DNA from: an uncultured Pelagibacteraceae bacterium
Lineage (GTDB): Bacteria > Pseudomonadota > Alphaproteobacteria > Pelagibacterales > Pelagibacteraceae
Direction: 5' to 3'
NCBI GenBank assembly: GCA_902592275.1
Contig: CACJDW010000005.1
Span: 1-64,000, forward strand
Length of the DNA stretch: 64,000 nt
In this document: piece by piece, positions 47,789 through 57,957 of the stretch
Layout of the letters: every line of letters begins with the position of its first letter
How positions within the stretch are numbered: position 1 is the first letter of the stretch
Notes under the pieces: generated by a model
Databases searched by the model: none
The model's input: the letters and a program-made list of their open reading frames with translations, nothing else
What the model was told of the DNA's origin: nothing
Translations under genes and position numbers: made by a program

Positions 47789-48691
47789 ATGCAAGTAGGT
47801 ATTGATGTAGGAGCAACTAAAATTGAGAGTGTTGTACTCGAAGAGAATGGGAACGAAAAACACAGATCAAGAATATCGTGTCCTAAGGAGTATACTCAAA
47901 TTATAACTGCTATAAGAGATATTCACAGAAAATTAGAACAAGAGTTTAAACAAGAACTTCCAATTGGTGTTTGTCATCCAGGAGTTCATTCTCCTCAAAC
48001 AGGATTAGTAAAAAATGCTCCCAATATTACATGGTTAGAAAAAAAACCATTTCAAAGCGATCTTCGTAAAGCTCTTGGAAAAGAAGTGTTTTGTGAAAAT
48101 GATGCAAATTGTTTTGCTTTATCTGAAGCAATAGACGGAGCTGGTACACATTATAAAATCGTTTATGGAATTATATTAGGCTCAGGAGTTGGAGGTGGCT
48201 TAGTAATAGACAAAAAAATTATTACTGGCTCTAATGGAGTAGCAGGGGAATGGGGACATAACCAAATTCCATATTTTGCAGCTAAGAAAGAAAATTTTGA
48301 CTCAAGTAATGCTAGAGAAGCAGAGATTGAAAGTTTTTTATCTGGTTTAAGTTTAGCAAAAAGATTTAAGAAACTTTATGGAAAAAATTTAAAAACAAAT
48401 GAAATTTTCGAATTAAATAGAAAACATGATTTAGATGCTGAAAGATTTATAGATGATTTTAAAGTCAATTTAGCAATGTCTCTTTCAAGCATCATAAATA
48501 TTTTAGATCCTGATGCTTTTATATTTGGAGGAGGTGTTTCAAACGAAATTGATTTTTTACATGAAATAGATTCATTGGTTAGAAAATTTGTCATTGGAAG
48601 AGAATATGAAGGTGTTTTTTTAAAACCTAGATACGGAGATGCTAGTGGAGTTAGAGGTGCTGCTAGATTAGGAAGAAGCGCGACATATTAG
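47789..48691 (+). CDS. ROK family sugar kinase
   Basis: MQVGIDVGATKIESVVL, CENDANCFALSEA, GIILGSGVGGGLVI, FGGGVSNE. Confidence 0.9.
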   Translation: MQVGIDVGATKIESVVLEENGNEKHRSRISCPKEYTQIITAIRDIHRKLEQEFKQELPIGVCHPGVHSPQTGLVKNAPNITWLEKKPFQSDLRKALGKEVFCENDANCFALSEAIDGAGTHYKIVYGIILGSGVGGGLVIDKKIITGSNGVAGEWGHNQIPYFAAKKENFDSSNAREAEIESFLSGLSLAKRFKKLYGKNLKTNEIFELNRKHDLDAERFIDDFKVNLAMSLSSIINILDPDAFIFGGGVSNEIDFLHEIDSLVRKFVIGREYEGVFLKPRYGDASGVRGAARLGRSATY

Positions 48692-48882
48692 AACTTCAAC
48701 TAAAAGTAGAATCAAAAAAAAAAATTTTTTTTATAATTAAAAAAAACATTACTAAATAAGAAAAAAAATCAATATCAACTCTTAGTTGAATAACATTTTT
48801 TTAGTTATCAATTGAGAATTATTCTACTTATAGTTTCGTTTTAAAAAATAGTTAACTAAATAAAAAAAGAGGAAGAGAAGAT

Positions 48883-50139
48883 ATGAAAAAACTAATGATC
48901 GCTTTAATTACTTTAGCGTTCACATCTACTTCATCAATTGCAGGACCTAAGATTGAGGTTTTGCACTGGTGGACGTCTGGTGGTGAAGCTGCTGCACTTA
49001 AAGTTTTAAAAGATGATTTCGCTGCAAACGGTGGTGAATGGATGGACATGCCTGTAACAGGTGGTGGTGGAGACGCTGCTAACGTTGCATTAAAAGCAAG
49101 AATAGTTGCTGGAGATCCTCCATCTGCATCTCAAATTAAAGGACCTACAATTCAAGAGTATGACCAAGAAGGTGTTGTAGCTCCATATAACATTGATGAA
49201 GTTGCTAAAGCAGAAGGTTGGGACAATTTATTAGACCCAATGATTGCAGCAATTCACAAGTGTGAAAATAATAGCGGACCTTATTGTGCTGCTCCAGTAA
49301 ACATTCACAGAATTGACTGGATGTGGGCAAACAAAGCTGTATTTGATGCAAACGGTATTTCAGTTCCAACTACTTGGGATGAGTTAAATGCTGCTGCTGA
49401 AAAATTACAAGCTGCTGGTATCATTCCATTTGCACATGGTGGTCAGGCTTGGCAAGATGCTACAGTATTTGAAGCAGTTGCTATGGGTATTGGAGGAAAT
49501 AACTATTACAAAAATTGTTATGTAGATCTTAAAGAAAGCTGTTTAAGAAGTGAAACAACAGTTAAAGTTTTTGATCAAATGAGAAAACTACAAGGGTTTA
49601 CTGACGAAGGTAGTCCAGGAAGAGACTGGAACGTTGCTACTGGTATGGTTATTGAAGGAAAAGCTGGTTTCCAAATTATGGGTGACTGGGCAAAAGGTGA
49701 ATTTACAGCTGCAGGAAAAGTTCCAGGTGTAGATTACTACTGTGCTGCCACTCCTTCAAACAATGGATACTTATATAACGTAGATAGTTTTATCTTTTAC
49801 AAATCTAGCGATCCAGATAAACAAGCTGGCCAAAAGTTATTAGCTAAGCTTATGATGGGTAAAAACTTTCAAAAAGTTTTCAACCTATACAAAGGTTCTA
49901 TCCCGGCGCGTTTAGACGTATCAATGGATGAATTTGACAAGTGCGCAAAAACATCTAATGCTGATATTAAAACTGCAGGTGCAAGCGGTGGATTAGTTCC
50001 AAGTTTTGCTCACGGTATGGCCCAAGGTAATACTATGAAAGCTGCCCTACAAGATATCATTACAGAGCACTTTAACTCTGATATGTCATCTGTAGATGCT
50101 GCTAACGCTTTAGCTGACTCAGTTTTAGCTAATATGTAG
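48883..50139 (+). CDS. Sugar ABC transporter substrate-binding protein (glucose/mannose type)
   Basis: Signal peptide; KIEVLHWWTSGGEAAALKVLKDDFAANGGEWMDMPVTGGGGDAA. Confidence 0.9.
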   Translation: MKKLMIALITLAFTSTSSIAGPKIEVLHWWTSGGEAAALKVLKDDFAANGGEWMDMPVTGGGGDAANVALKARIVAGDPPSASQIKGPTIQEYDQEGVVAPYNIDEVAKAEGWDNLLDPMIAAIHKCENNSGPYCAAPVNIHRIDWMWANKAVFDANGISVPTTWDELNAAAEKLQAAGIIPFAHGGQAWQDATVFEAVAMGIGGNNYYKNCYVDLKESCLRSETTVKVFDQMRKLQGFTDEGSPGRDWNVATGMVIEGKAGFQIMGDWAKGEFTAAGKVPGVDYYCAATPSNNGYLYNVDSFIFYKSSDPDKQAGQKLLAKLMMGKNFQKVFNLYKGSIPARLDVSMDEFDKCAKTSNADIKTAGASGGLVPSFAHGMAQGNTMKAALQDIITEHFNSDMSSVDAANALADSVLANM

Positions 50140-50151
50140 TACATAAAAATT

Positions 50152-50186
50152 AAAAGGCCACTTTTGATAAAGTGGCCTTTTTTTTT
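50152..50186 (+). terminator. Intrinsic terminator-like hairpin between SBP and permease genes
   Basis: AAAAGGCCACTTTTGATAAAGTGGCCTTTTTTTTT. Confidence 0.85.
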
Positions 50187-50212
50187 AAATCTAAAAATAA
50201 AAAATATTTATA

Positions 50213-51088
50213 ATGCTCAAGTGGTTAGAAAAAAATTTACCTAAAATTGTAATGGCTCCTGCTGTCGGGTTAATAGGTTGGTTTGTATATGGCTTTGTAC
50301 TTTGGACTTTATATATATCTTTTACTAATTCTAAAATTCTACCAAAGTATGAACTTTGGGGATTTGGGCAATATGAAAAACTATGGGCATCAAGAAAATG
50401 GCTAATTGCAGTAGATAATTTGCTAATTTTTACAGCACTATTTTTAATCTTCTGTGTTGTTATAGGAATAATTCTTGCAATTTTTTTAGATCAAAAAATC
50501 AGAGCAGAGGGTTTGCTAAGAACGATTTATTTATATCCAATGGCGCTATCTTTTATCGTGACAGGAACTGCTTGGAAATGGATATTAAATCCAACTTTAG
50601 GAATCCAAAAAATGTTCAGAGACTGGGGTTTCGAAAACTTCACCTTTGATTGGTTGGTAGATAGAGAGATGGCCATTTATACCATTGTTATTGCAGGTGT
50701 TTGGCAATCTGCAGGGTTTGTGATGGCGCTATTTTTAGCTGGATTAAGGTCAGTAGAAGATGAAATTGTTAAGGCAGCAAAAATAGATGGCGCAAGTTTA
50801 TTTACAGTTTACTGGAAAATTTTACTTCCAATGATGAGACCTGTATTTTTTACAAGTTTTGTAATTTTAGTTCATATATCTATTAAAAGTTATGATCTTA
50901 TCGTAGCACTAACACAAGGTGGTCCAGGTATATCAACGACTATGCCTGCTTTATATATGACCCAAACTGCATTCCATAAAAGCCAAGTTGGTTTATCTGC
51001 TGCGAGTGCGATGATGATGTTTATGGCTGTTGCAGCTGTAATTATACCATATTTATATTCAGAGTTAAGGAGAGAAAATGCAAGATAG
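50213..51088 (+). CDS. Sugar ABC transporter permease (MalF/UgpA-like)
   Basis: EIVKAAKIDGASLFTVYWKILLPMMRPV EAA loop. Confidence 0.9.
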   Translation: MLKWLEKNLPKIVMAPAVGLIGWFVYGFVLWTLYISFTNSKILPKYELWGFGQYEKLWASRKWLIAVDNLLIFTALFLIFCVVIGIILAIFLDQKIRAEGLLRTIYLYPMALSFIVTGTAWKWILNPTLGIQKMFRDWGFENFTFDWLVDREMAIYTIVIAGVWQSAGFVMALFLAGLRSVEDEIVKAAKIDGASLFTVYWKILLPMMRPVFFTSFVILVHISIKSYDLIVALTQGGPGISTTMPALYMTQTAFHKSQVGLSAASAMMMFMAVAAVIIPYLYSELRRENAR

Positions 51089-51983
51089 TTTGAAATCTTC
51101 TTCTTATCAGCAGTTAGAACAGAAATCTAAATATACAAATATGTTTTTGAGATGGTTTTTGTATTTTATTTTAATTCTTTTTGCTTCTTATTTTATTTTT
51201 CCACTTTACGTAATGGTTGTTACTTCGTTAAAAACAATGGAAGAGATACGTCAAGGAACACTTTTAAGTTGGCCAAGCGGATTAAATCTTGAATCTTGGG
51301 CTGTAGCGTGGGGTGGTCGAGGATATGGAGCTGGTGATACTTTTTTAAGACCATATTTTTGGAATTCAATCAAGATGGTTGTACCAGCAGTATTTTTTTC
51401 AACATTCATTGGAGCGATGACAGGGTATGTTTTAACTAAATGGAGATTTAAAGGAGATCAGTGGGTTTTCCTTTTTTTATTATTTGGATGTTTCATACCT
51501 TTTCAAGCAATATTGTTACCAATGGCTAGAACTCTTGGAGTGTTAGGAGTTTCAAATTCTGTTGTTGGGTTAGTATTAGTACATACAGTTTACGGAATTC
51601 CTTTTACCACATTATTTTTTAGAAATTATTATGTTTCTGTACCAACAGAATTAGTTAAAGCTGCTAGGATAGATGGAGCTGGGTTTTTTAAAATATTTTT
51701 TAAAATCTTACTACCAATATCTGCACCGATTATTGTTGTAACAGTAATTTGGCAATTTACACAAATTTGGAATGATTTTTTATTTGGATCAACCTTCTCA
51801 TTTGGAGAAGCAGCACCTATACAAGTAGCATTAAATAATATGGTTTTATCAAGTACAAGCGTGAAAGAATATAACGTTGATATGGCGTCAGCTATTATAG
51901 CGGGTATTCCAACACTTATTGTTTATGTATTAGCAGGTAAATATTTTATTAGAGGATTAACTTCAGGAGCAGTGAAAGGATAA
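51078..51983 (+). CDS. Sugar ABC transporter permease (MalG/UgpE-like)
   Basis: ELVKAARIDGAGFFKIFFKILLPISAPI EAA loop; overlaps upstream gene. Confidence 0.9.
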   Translation: MQDSLKSSSYQQLEQKSKYTNMFLRWFLYFILILFASYFIFPLYVMVVTSLKTMEEIRQGTLLSWPSGLNLESWAVAWGGRGYGAGDTFLRPYFWNSIKMVVPAVFFSTFIGAMTGYVLTKWRFKGDQWVFLFLLFGCFIPFQAILLPMARTLGVLGVSNSVVGLVLVHTVYGIPFTTLFFRNYYVSVPTELVKAARIDGAGFFKIFFKILLPISAPIIVVTVIWQFTQIWNDFLFGSTFSFGEAAPIQVALNNMVLSSTSVKEYNVDMASAIIAGIPTLIVYVLAGKYFIRGLTSGAVKG

Positions 51984-51985
51984 GA

Positions 51986-53080
51986 ATGAAAACGTTAAAA
52001 ATTGAAGAACTATCAAAAAACTTTGGATCGACTGAGGTTTTAAGAAAAATTAATCTAGAGATAGATGAGGGTAATTTTTTGGTTCTATTAGGACCATCTG
52101 GTTGTGGAAAATCAACATTACTCAATATCATTGCTGGTTTAGAGACAATTAATGAAGGAAATGTTTTTATTGATGATTACAATGTAAGTAAAGTTGAGCC
52201 AAAAGATCGTAATATTGCAATGGTTTTCCAATCTTATGCTTTATATCCATCAATGAATGTTAGAGAAAACATGATTTTTGGTCTTAAACAGGCGAAAACA
52301 TCTAAGGAAAAAATAGAGGAACAACTTGAAAAAGTTTCTAAATTTTTACAAGTTGATCAATTATTAGAGAGAAAACCTTCACAATTATCAGGTGGTCAAA
52401 GACAACGTGTAGCAATTGGTAGAGCTCTTGTTAGGGAGCCAAGAATATTTTTATTTGACGAACCTTTATCTAACCTGGATGCAAAGTTAAGAGTTGAGAT
52501 GAGAAGAGAGATCAAAAAACTTCACCAACAATTAAAAACAACAGTTGTATACGTAACTCATGATCAAACTGAAGCGATGAGTTTAGGGACAAGAATTGCA
52601 ATTATGAATCATGGTGTTATCCAACAAAATGATACACCTGAAAATATTTACAATAAACCAAGCAATACTTTTGTAGCTGACTTTATTGGATCACCATCCA
52701 TGAATTTAATTAAAGGAAGTTTAAAAGAAAGCTCAGGTGGAATATCTTTTTCAGTAAGTGGTTCTAACGTTGAAATTCCAATTAAAGATTATGAATTCAT
52801 AGATAAATCTAATTTAAATAATAAAGAAGTTTTCTTTGGTATAAGACCAGAGCATATTTACTTTAAAAAATCCAATGAAAGTGATTTTGAAATTAATTTA
52901 AGAGCGGATTTAAGTGAGTATATCGGCCACGAGCAGATAATGACATTTGATTATGCTAATCAAGAAATCTTAGCTAAATTTCCTTCAACAATTAAAATTG
53001 AATTAGCAAAAGAAACAAAATTATATTTTGATTTAACTCAAACATCATTATTTGATGCTCAAACTGAGGAGAGAATATAA
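51986..53080 (+). CDS. Sugar ABC transporter ATP-binding protein (UgpC/MalK-like)
   Basis: LLGPSGCGKSTLLNIIAG, LSGGQRQRVAIGRALVREPRIFLFDEPLSNLDAKLR. Confidence 0.94.
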   Translation: MKTLKIEELSKNFGSTEVLRKINLEIDEGNFLVLLGPSGCGKSTLLNIIAGLETINEGNVFIDDYNVSKVEPKDRNIAMVFQSYALYPSMNVRENMIFGLKQAKTSKEKIEEQLEKVSKFLQVDQLLERKPSQLSGGQRQRVAIGRALVREPRIFLFDEPLSNLDAKLRVEMRREIKKLHQQLKTTVVYVTHDQTEAMSLGTRIAIMNHGVIQQNDTPENIYNKPSNTFVADFIGSPSMNLIKGSLKESSGGISFSVSGSNVEIPIKDYEFIDKSNLNNKEVFFGIRPEHIYFKKSNESDFEINLRADLSEYIGHEQIMTFDYANQEILAKFPSTIKIELAKETKLYFDLTQTSLFDAQTEERI

Positions 53081-53082
53081 AA

Positions 53083-53844
53083 ATGAAAGTTAAATATTCT
53101 GATTTAAAAAATAAAAGAGTGTTTATTACTGGTGGTGGTTCAGGCATTGGAGCTTCAATAGTCGAACATTTTTGTGAGCAAGGAAGTGAAGTTTATTTTG
53201 TAGATATTGATCTAAAAGAAACAAAAAAACTTTTAAATAAAATTAAAAAAAATAAATTTAGAACCCCAACATTCATTGAATGTAATTTGTTAGATATTAA
53301 TAAATTAGAAAAAACAATTAAAAATATTATTGCAAAAAAAGGTCCAATACATGCTTTAATTAATAATGCAGCCAATGATGATAGACACACAACAGATCAG
53401 GTGGATGAAAAATATTGGGAAAATAGAATGGCAATCAACTTAAAACATTATTTTTTTGCAGCTAAAGCTGTCGTTAAATCTATGAAAAAAATGAAAGCTG
53501 GTTCGATTGTTAATTTAAGTTCAGTTTCTTGGATGCTAGGTGAAGGTGATAAAGTTGTTTATGAAACCGCAAAATCTGCAGTAGTAGGTTTAACTAGATC
53601 TTTTGCACAAGAGTATGGGAAATATAATATCAGAACCAATTCAGTAGTTCCTGGATCTATAGCTACTGAAAGACAAATAAAACATTGGTTAACACCAAAG
53701 TACAAAAAGTTAATTTTGGACAGTCAGGCTTTAAAAAGACAATTAAAACCTAATGATGTTGCTCAAATGGTAATGTTTTTAGCATCAGATCAATCATCTG
53801 GATGTACAAAACAAAGCTTTATTGTTGATGGTGGTATAACTTGA
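53083..53844 (+). CDS. SDR family oxidoreductase
   Basis: VFITGGGSGIGASIVEHF, INNAAND, YETAKSAVVGLTRSFAQEYG. Confidence 0.9.
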   Translation: MKVKYSDLKNKRVFITGGGSGIGASIVEHFCEQGSEVYFVDIDLKETKKLLNKIKKNKFRTPTFIECNLLDINKLEKTIKNIIAKKGPIHALINNAANDDRHTTDQVDEKYWENRMAINLKHYFFAAKAVVKSMKKMKAGSIVNLSSVSWMLGEGDKVVYETAKSAVVGLTRSFAQEYGKYNIRTNSVVPGSIATERQIKHWLTPKYKKLILDSQALKRQLKPNDVAQMVMFLASDQSSGCTKQSFIVDGGIT

Positions 53845-53849
53845 TCTAG

Positions 53850-54818
53850 GTGAAAGTTAAAAGTTCTACAATTCAAAATAAATTTCTACGAGTTCAAACT
53901 CTTAATTATGGTGCCAGTCTTTTTGAAGTTTATCACAAGAAAAAGAAAATAAATTTAATTTTAAACTTAGGATCAAAACAAAACTATCGATATAAACATC
54001 CAAGTGTTGGATCTACTTGTGGAAGATATGCAGGTAGAATTTCCAATGCAAAATTTAAGATAGGTAATAAAAAATATAATTTAAATGCAAATGAGGGAAA
54101 AAATATACTGCATGGTGGCAAAGTTGGTTTCTCAATTCTCCCATGGAAAAAATTAAATCAAACAAAAGATAAAGTAGTATATCAACTTCATTCAGCAAAT
54201 GACGATCAAGGCTTTCCGGGAGATCTTGTTGTCAATTGTACTTATCAATTAATAAATAAATATCTATTTATAAAATATGAATATAAATCCAATAAAAGCA
54301 CTCATGTTAATTTAACTAATCATAGTTATTGGAACTTAGAAAAAAATAAAAAAAATATGATTTATAGTCATGAATTAAAATTGAACTCATATAAATATCT
54401 TCAAATAAATAAAAATTTAATTCCAACAGGTAGATTTAAAAATGTAAATAAATCTATTTACGATTTTTCGAATTTTGAAAACATTAGAAAAAAATTAGAT
54501 TATTTTAAAAATAAAAAGCTTAATATTAAATTTAAAGGTTTTGATAACACTTTTATTGTAAAGAAAAATATTAGAAATTATGTTGGAACTTTAAAAAATA
54601 ATAATACCAATATTCAAGTTGATTTTTTTTCAAATTTACCTGGTGTTCAACTTTATTCAGCACAAAATCTAAATTACAAAAAAAAATTATTTCCTTATCA
54701 AGGCATTTGTTTAGAAACACAATATTTTCCTGATACTCCTAATAAAAAAAATTTTCCTAGCACTTTAATTAAACCTAATAAAAGGTATACATGCTTTACA
54801 AAAATTAAAATTAATTAA
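53850..54818 (+). CDS. galM: Aldose 1-epimerase (mutarotase)
   Basis: SVGSTCGRYAGRISNAKF, NEGKNILHGGKVGF, VNLTNHSYWNL, GICLETQYFPDTPN; GTG start. Confidence 0.88.
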   Translation: MKVKSSTIQNKFLRVQTLNYGASLFEVYHKKKKINLILNLGSKQNYRYKHPSVGSTCGRYAGRISNAKFKIGNKKYNLNANEGKNILHGGKVGFSILPWKKLNQTKDKVVYQLHSANDDQGFPGDLVVNCTYQLINKYLFIKYEYKSNKSTHVNLTNHSYWNLEKNKKNMIYSHELKLNSYKYLQINKNLIPTGRFKNVNKSIYDFSNFENIRKKLDYFKNKKLNIKFKGFDNTFIVKKNIRNYVGTLKNNNTNIQVDFFSNLPGVQLYSAQNLNYKKKLFPYQGICLETQYFPDTPNKKNFPSTLIKPNKRYTCFTKIKIN

Positions 54819-54821
54819 TTT

Positions 54822-55859
54822 ATGAGTAAAAAAATTAATATCTCTATAGTTGGAACAGGATTAATGGGTTTACAACATATTAAAGCTATTAAAAAATCAA
54901 AGAAAGCAAATCTTCATTCAATAGTAGACATTAATAATAACGCTAAAAATTTATCAAAAAAATATAAAATCCCATTATATTCTAATGTATCAGAGCTTTT
55001 AAATTCAAAAAAACTTGATGCTGTTATAGTTGCTACCCCAAATCAATTACATGAAAAACATACTGTAAGTTTTTTAAAAAATAAAATACCTGTTCTGTTA
55101 GAAAAACCTATTTCAGATAATATTCATTCTGCAAAAAAAATAATAAGCAGTTCTAATAAGAATAAAACTCCATTACTAATTGGATATCATCGTAGACACA
55201 ATTCAATAGTCTCAAAGGTAAAAGATGTTATTAACAAAGGTAAATTGGGTAACATCGTTTCTGCAAACGTTTTATGCTGGTTATACAAACATAAAGCTTA
55301 TTACAAAGAAAAATGGAGAGTTAGTAAAGGTGGTGGGCCTTTAGGCATCAATTTAGTGCACGATATTGATATGATTTGTTATTTGTTAGGTTCAATAAAA
55401 TATGTTCAAGCATTTACAACTAATAAAACTAGAAAATTTCAAGTAGAGGATACAGCTACAATAAGCTTGATCTTTAATTCAGGAGCGCTTTGTACGCTTA
55501 ATTTGTCAGATACAATTGTTGCACCGTGGAGTTATGAATTAACTGCTGGAGAAAATCCTGCATACCCAATTACCAACCAATCTGCTTACATGATTGGAGG
55601 TACCAAAGGTTCTTTACAGTTTCCCAATCTTAAATATTGGTTTTATAGAAAAGAAAGAAGTTGGTGGAATAAAATTTTTGTTAATGAAGATAAAAACAAA
55701 AAAGATGACAATACATTAGTAAATCAAATTGATCATTTTGCTGATGTTGTCGCAAAAAAAGCTAAACCAAAAGTTAATGGAAATGATGGTTTAATCTCTC
55801 TTAAAATTTTTGCCGCTATAACTAAAAGTGCAAAAACTGGAAAAAAAATTAAAATTTAA
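54822..55859 (+). CDS. Gfo/Idh/MocA oxidoreductase
   Basis: ISIVGTGLMGLQHIKAIKK, LLEKPISDNIHSAK, GGGPLGINLVHDIDMICYLLG. Confidence 0.88.
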   Translation: MSKKINISIVGTGLMGLQHIKAIKKSKKANLHSIVDINNNAKNLSKKYKIPLYSNVSELLNSKKLDAVIVATPNQLHEKHTVSFLKNKIPVLLEKPISDNIHSAKKIISSSNKNKTPLLIGYHRRHNSIVSKVKDVINKGKLGNIVSANVLCWLYKHKAYYKEKWRVSKGGGPLGINLVHDIDMICYLLGSIKYVQAFTTNKTRKFQVEDTATISLIFNSGALCTLNLSDTIVAPWSYELTAGENPAYPITNQSAYMIGGTKGSLQFPNLKYWFYRKERSWWNKIFVNEDKNKKDDNTLVNQIDHFADVVAKKAKPKVNGNDGLISLKIFAAITKSAKTGKKIKI

Positions 55860-56920
55860 AGATTAGCTAAAATCGAATTAGAAGATTTAACAGTATCAGC
55901 ATCACCTCCTAAATCTTTAGTTCTGTTACTTTTATCACTTAAAGATTTTTCAATTGCTTCAACTATAGAATTAGATGCTTCTTTTTCTCCTAAATAATCT
56001 AGCATCATTGCTCCAGACCAAATTTGTCCTACAGGGTTAGCAATTCCTTTTCCTGCAATATCAGGGGCAGAACCGTGAACTGGTTCAAATAAAGATGGAA
56101 ATTTATTTTCTGGATTAATATTTCCAGAAGGAGCAATTCCAATTGTTCCTGTGCAAGCAGGCCCTAAATCTGAAAGAATATCTCCAAATAAATTCGATGC
56201 TACTACAACATCAAACCATTCAGGATTGAGTACAAATCTAGCAACTAAAATATCAATATGAAATTGATCTGTTTCAATTTCAGGATAGTTTTTTTTCATT
56301 TCATTAAATCGTTCATCCCAAAAAGGCATAGTAATTGAAATTCCATTTGATTTTGTTGCATTTGTTAATTTTTTTCTTTTTCGTTGTTTAGCTAATTCAA
56401 AGGCAAATTTTTGAACTCTGTCTATTCCATGTGCCGACATGATAGTTTCTTGAATTGCAATTTCTCTATCGGTATTTTTATACATTCTTCCGCCTACAGT
56501 AGAATATTCTCCCTCTGTATTTTCTCTAACAATCAACATATCAATATCACCAGGTTTTTTATTGGCTAGAGGAGGATTAATACCTGGGAAAAGTTTTACG
56601 GGTCTAAGATTTATGTATTGATCAAATTCTCTTCTAAACTGAAGCAAGGATCCCCATAAAGAAATATGATCTGGTACTCTATCTGGCATACCGACTGCTC
56701 CAAAAAATATAGCATCATGTTTTCCTAATTTTTCTTTCCAATCATCGGGTAGCATTTTTCCATGTTTCTCGTAATAATCACAGGAAGCAAAATCATATTC
56801 TGTAAAATTTATTTTAAATTGATGTTTTAAAGCAACGTCTTTTAAAACTTTTAAGCCTTCAGGTAATACCTCTTTACCAATCCCGTCACCAGCTATTGAA
56901 GCAATGTTATATTCTTTCAT
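55856..56920 (-). CDS. Tartrate dehydrogenase/decarboxylase or D-malate dehydrogenase (isopropylmalate DH superfamily)
   Basis: IASIAGDGIGKEVLPEGLKVL, LIVRENTEGEYSTVGGR, NLFGDILSDLGPACTGTIGIAPSGNIN; start at MKEYN (56920). Confidence 0.87.
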   Translation of the reverse strand: MKEYNIASIAGDGIGKEVLPEGLKVLKDVALKHQFKINFTEYDFASCDYYEKHGKMLPDDWKEKLGKHDAIFFGAVGMPDRVPDHISLWGSLLQFRREFDQYINLRPVKLFPGINPPLANKKPGDIDMLIVRENTEGEYSTVGGRMYKNTDREIAIQETIMSAHGIDRVQKFAFELAKQRKRKKLTNATKSNGISITMPFWDERFNEMKKNYPEIETDQFHIDILVARFVLNPEWFDVVVASNLFGDILSDLGPACTGTIGIAPSGNINPENKFPSLFEPVHGSAPDIAGKGIANPVGQIWSGAMMLDYLGEKEASNSIVEAIEKSLSDKSNRTKDLGGDADTVKSSNSILANL

Positions 56921-57024
56921 TAGTTGATTTTTATACTGCAAAATATCAATAAATTACATTGTTAAATTAATATTAAATTTTAAACCTTCATTGTTTTGAC
57001 ATATTTTTTTTGCTAACTTTGCTT

Positions 57025-57534
57025 ATGAAAAAAATAATCCTACTTGCTTTATTTAGTTTATTATTTTTCACAAATTCAAATGCTGCATGTGACGATCCTT
57101 TAACAGAAGGTGTTGATTATTCTAATTGTAGATTTTCAGACTCACAAGATTTACAAGGAAGTTATCTTCCAAATTCAAATCTTTCTTTTGCAAGTTTTAT
57201 TCAAGTAAACTTTGATAAAAGTATAATGATGACTTCAAATCTATCGTTTGGAACTTTTCCAGAGTCTACTTTTGTTAGAGCCAACCTTTATGAATCTGTT
57301 TCTATTGGCGCAAATTTTGAAAAAACTAATTTTACTGGCGCTAACTTAACTAGAGTTGATTTTATGGGAGCAACCTTAATCGAAGCAAATTTTCAAAACT
57401 CTAATTTAATGGAGGCTAACTTTACCTCTTCTAACATCACCAATGCTAATTTTGATGGAGCTAATTTGACTGGAGCAACGTGGACCAATGGTCAAACTTG
57501 TGGTCCAGAATCTATTGGTACTTGTAAACAATAA
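57025..57534 (+). CDS. Secreted pentapeptide-repeat protein
   Basis: Signal peptide; A(N)F/L repeats: GANFEKTNFTGANLTRVDFMGATLIEANFQNSNLMEANF. Confidence 0.87.
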   Translation: MKKIILLALFSLLFFTNSNAACDDPLTEGVDYSNCRFSDSQDLQGSYLPNSNLSFASFIQVNFDKSIMMTSNLSFGTFPESTFVRANLYESVSIGANFEKTNFTGANLTRVDFMGATLIEANFQNSNLMEANFTSSNITNANFDGANLTGATWTNGQTCGPESIGTCKQ

Positions 57535-57537
57535 TTA

Positions 57538-57831
57538 ATGAATACTTCAGTAAATACTGATGATGTTATCTTTAATTTTTTTAAACAAATTTGTGATGAA
57601 AAAGATGATCAAAAATGTGTTGAGCTTGGAAACGAATGGATAAAGGCAATGGAAACTAATTTGTCTGAAATGGAAAAAAACCTAAACGGTGCTGATTATA
57701 TTAAGCATAAAGATGATATTCAAAGTAACAGAAATCATCTTGATAGCCTGAAGAACAAAACATCATCTGAGTGGAGAGCGTACGCAACTCAATGCATGAT
57801 TGAAATAATGAATCATAAGAGTCAAAAATAA
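57538..57831 (+). CDS. Hypothetical protein
   Basis: 97 aa; 3-nt gap after the pentapeptide-repeat gene; no recognised domain. Confidence 0.55.
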   Translation: MNTSVNTDDVIFNFFKQICDEKDDQKCVELGNEWIKAMETNLSEMEKNLNGADYIKHKDDIQSNRNHLDSLKNKTSSEWRAYATQCMIEIMNHKSQK

Positions 57832-57889
57832 TTTTAGAAATAAATTTTAAATCACTAGCTATATCTATTAATATAATATAAAGACTATA

Positions 57890-57954
57890 AGAAGGGGTGT
57901 CTTAACAGACTGAGATCATACCCTAAGAACCTGTCCGGTAATTCAGAAAGGGAT
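57890..57954 (+). ncRNA. TPP riboswitch (THI element)
   Basis: GGGGUGUCUUAACAGACUGAGAUCAUACCCUAAGAACCUGUCCGGUAAUUCAGAAAGGGAU; CUGAGA..AUACCC..GAACCUG..GGUAAU..AGGGA core. Confidence 0.95.
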
Positions 57955-57957
57955 AAA

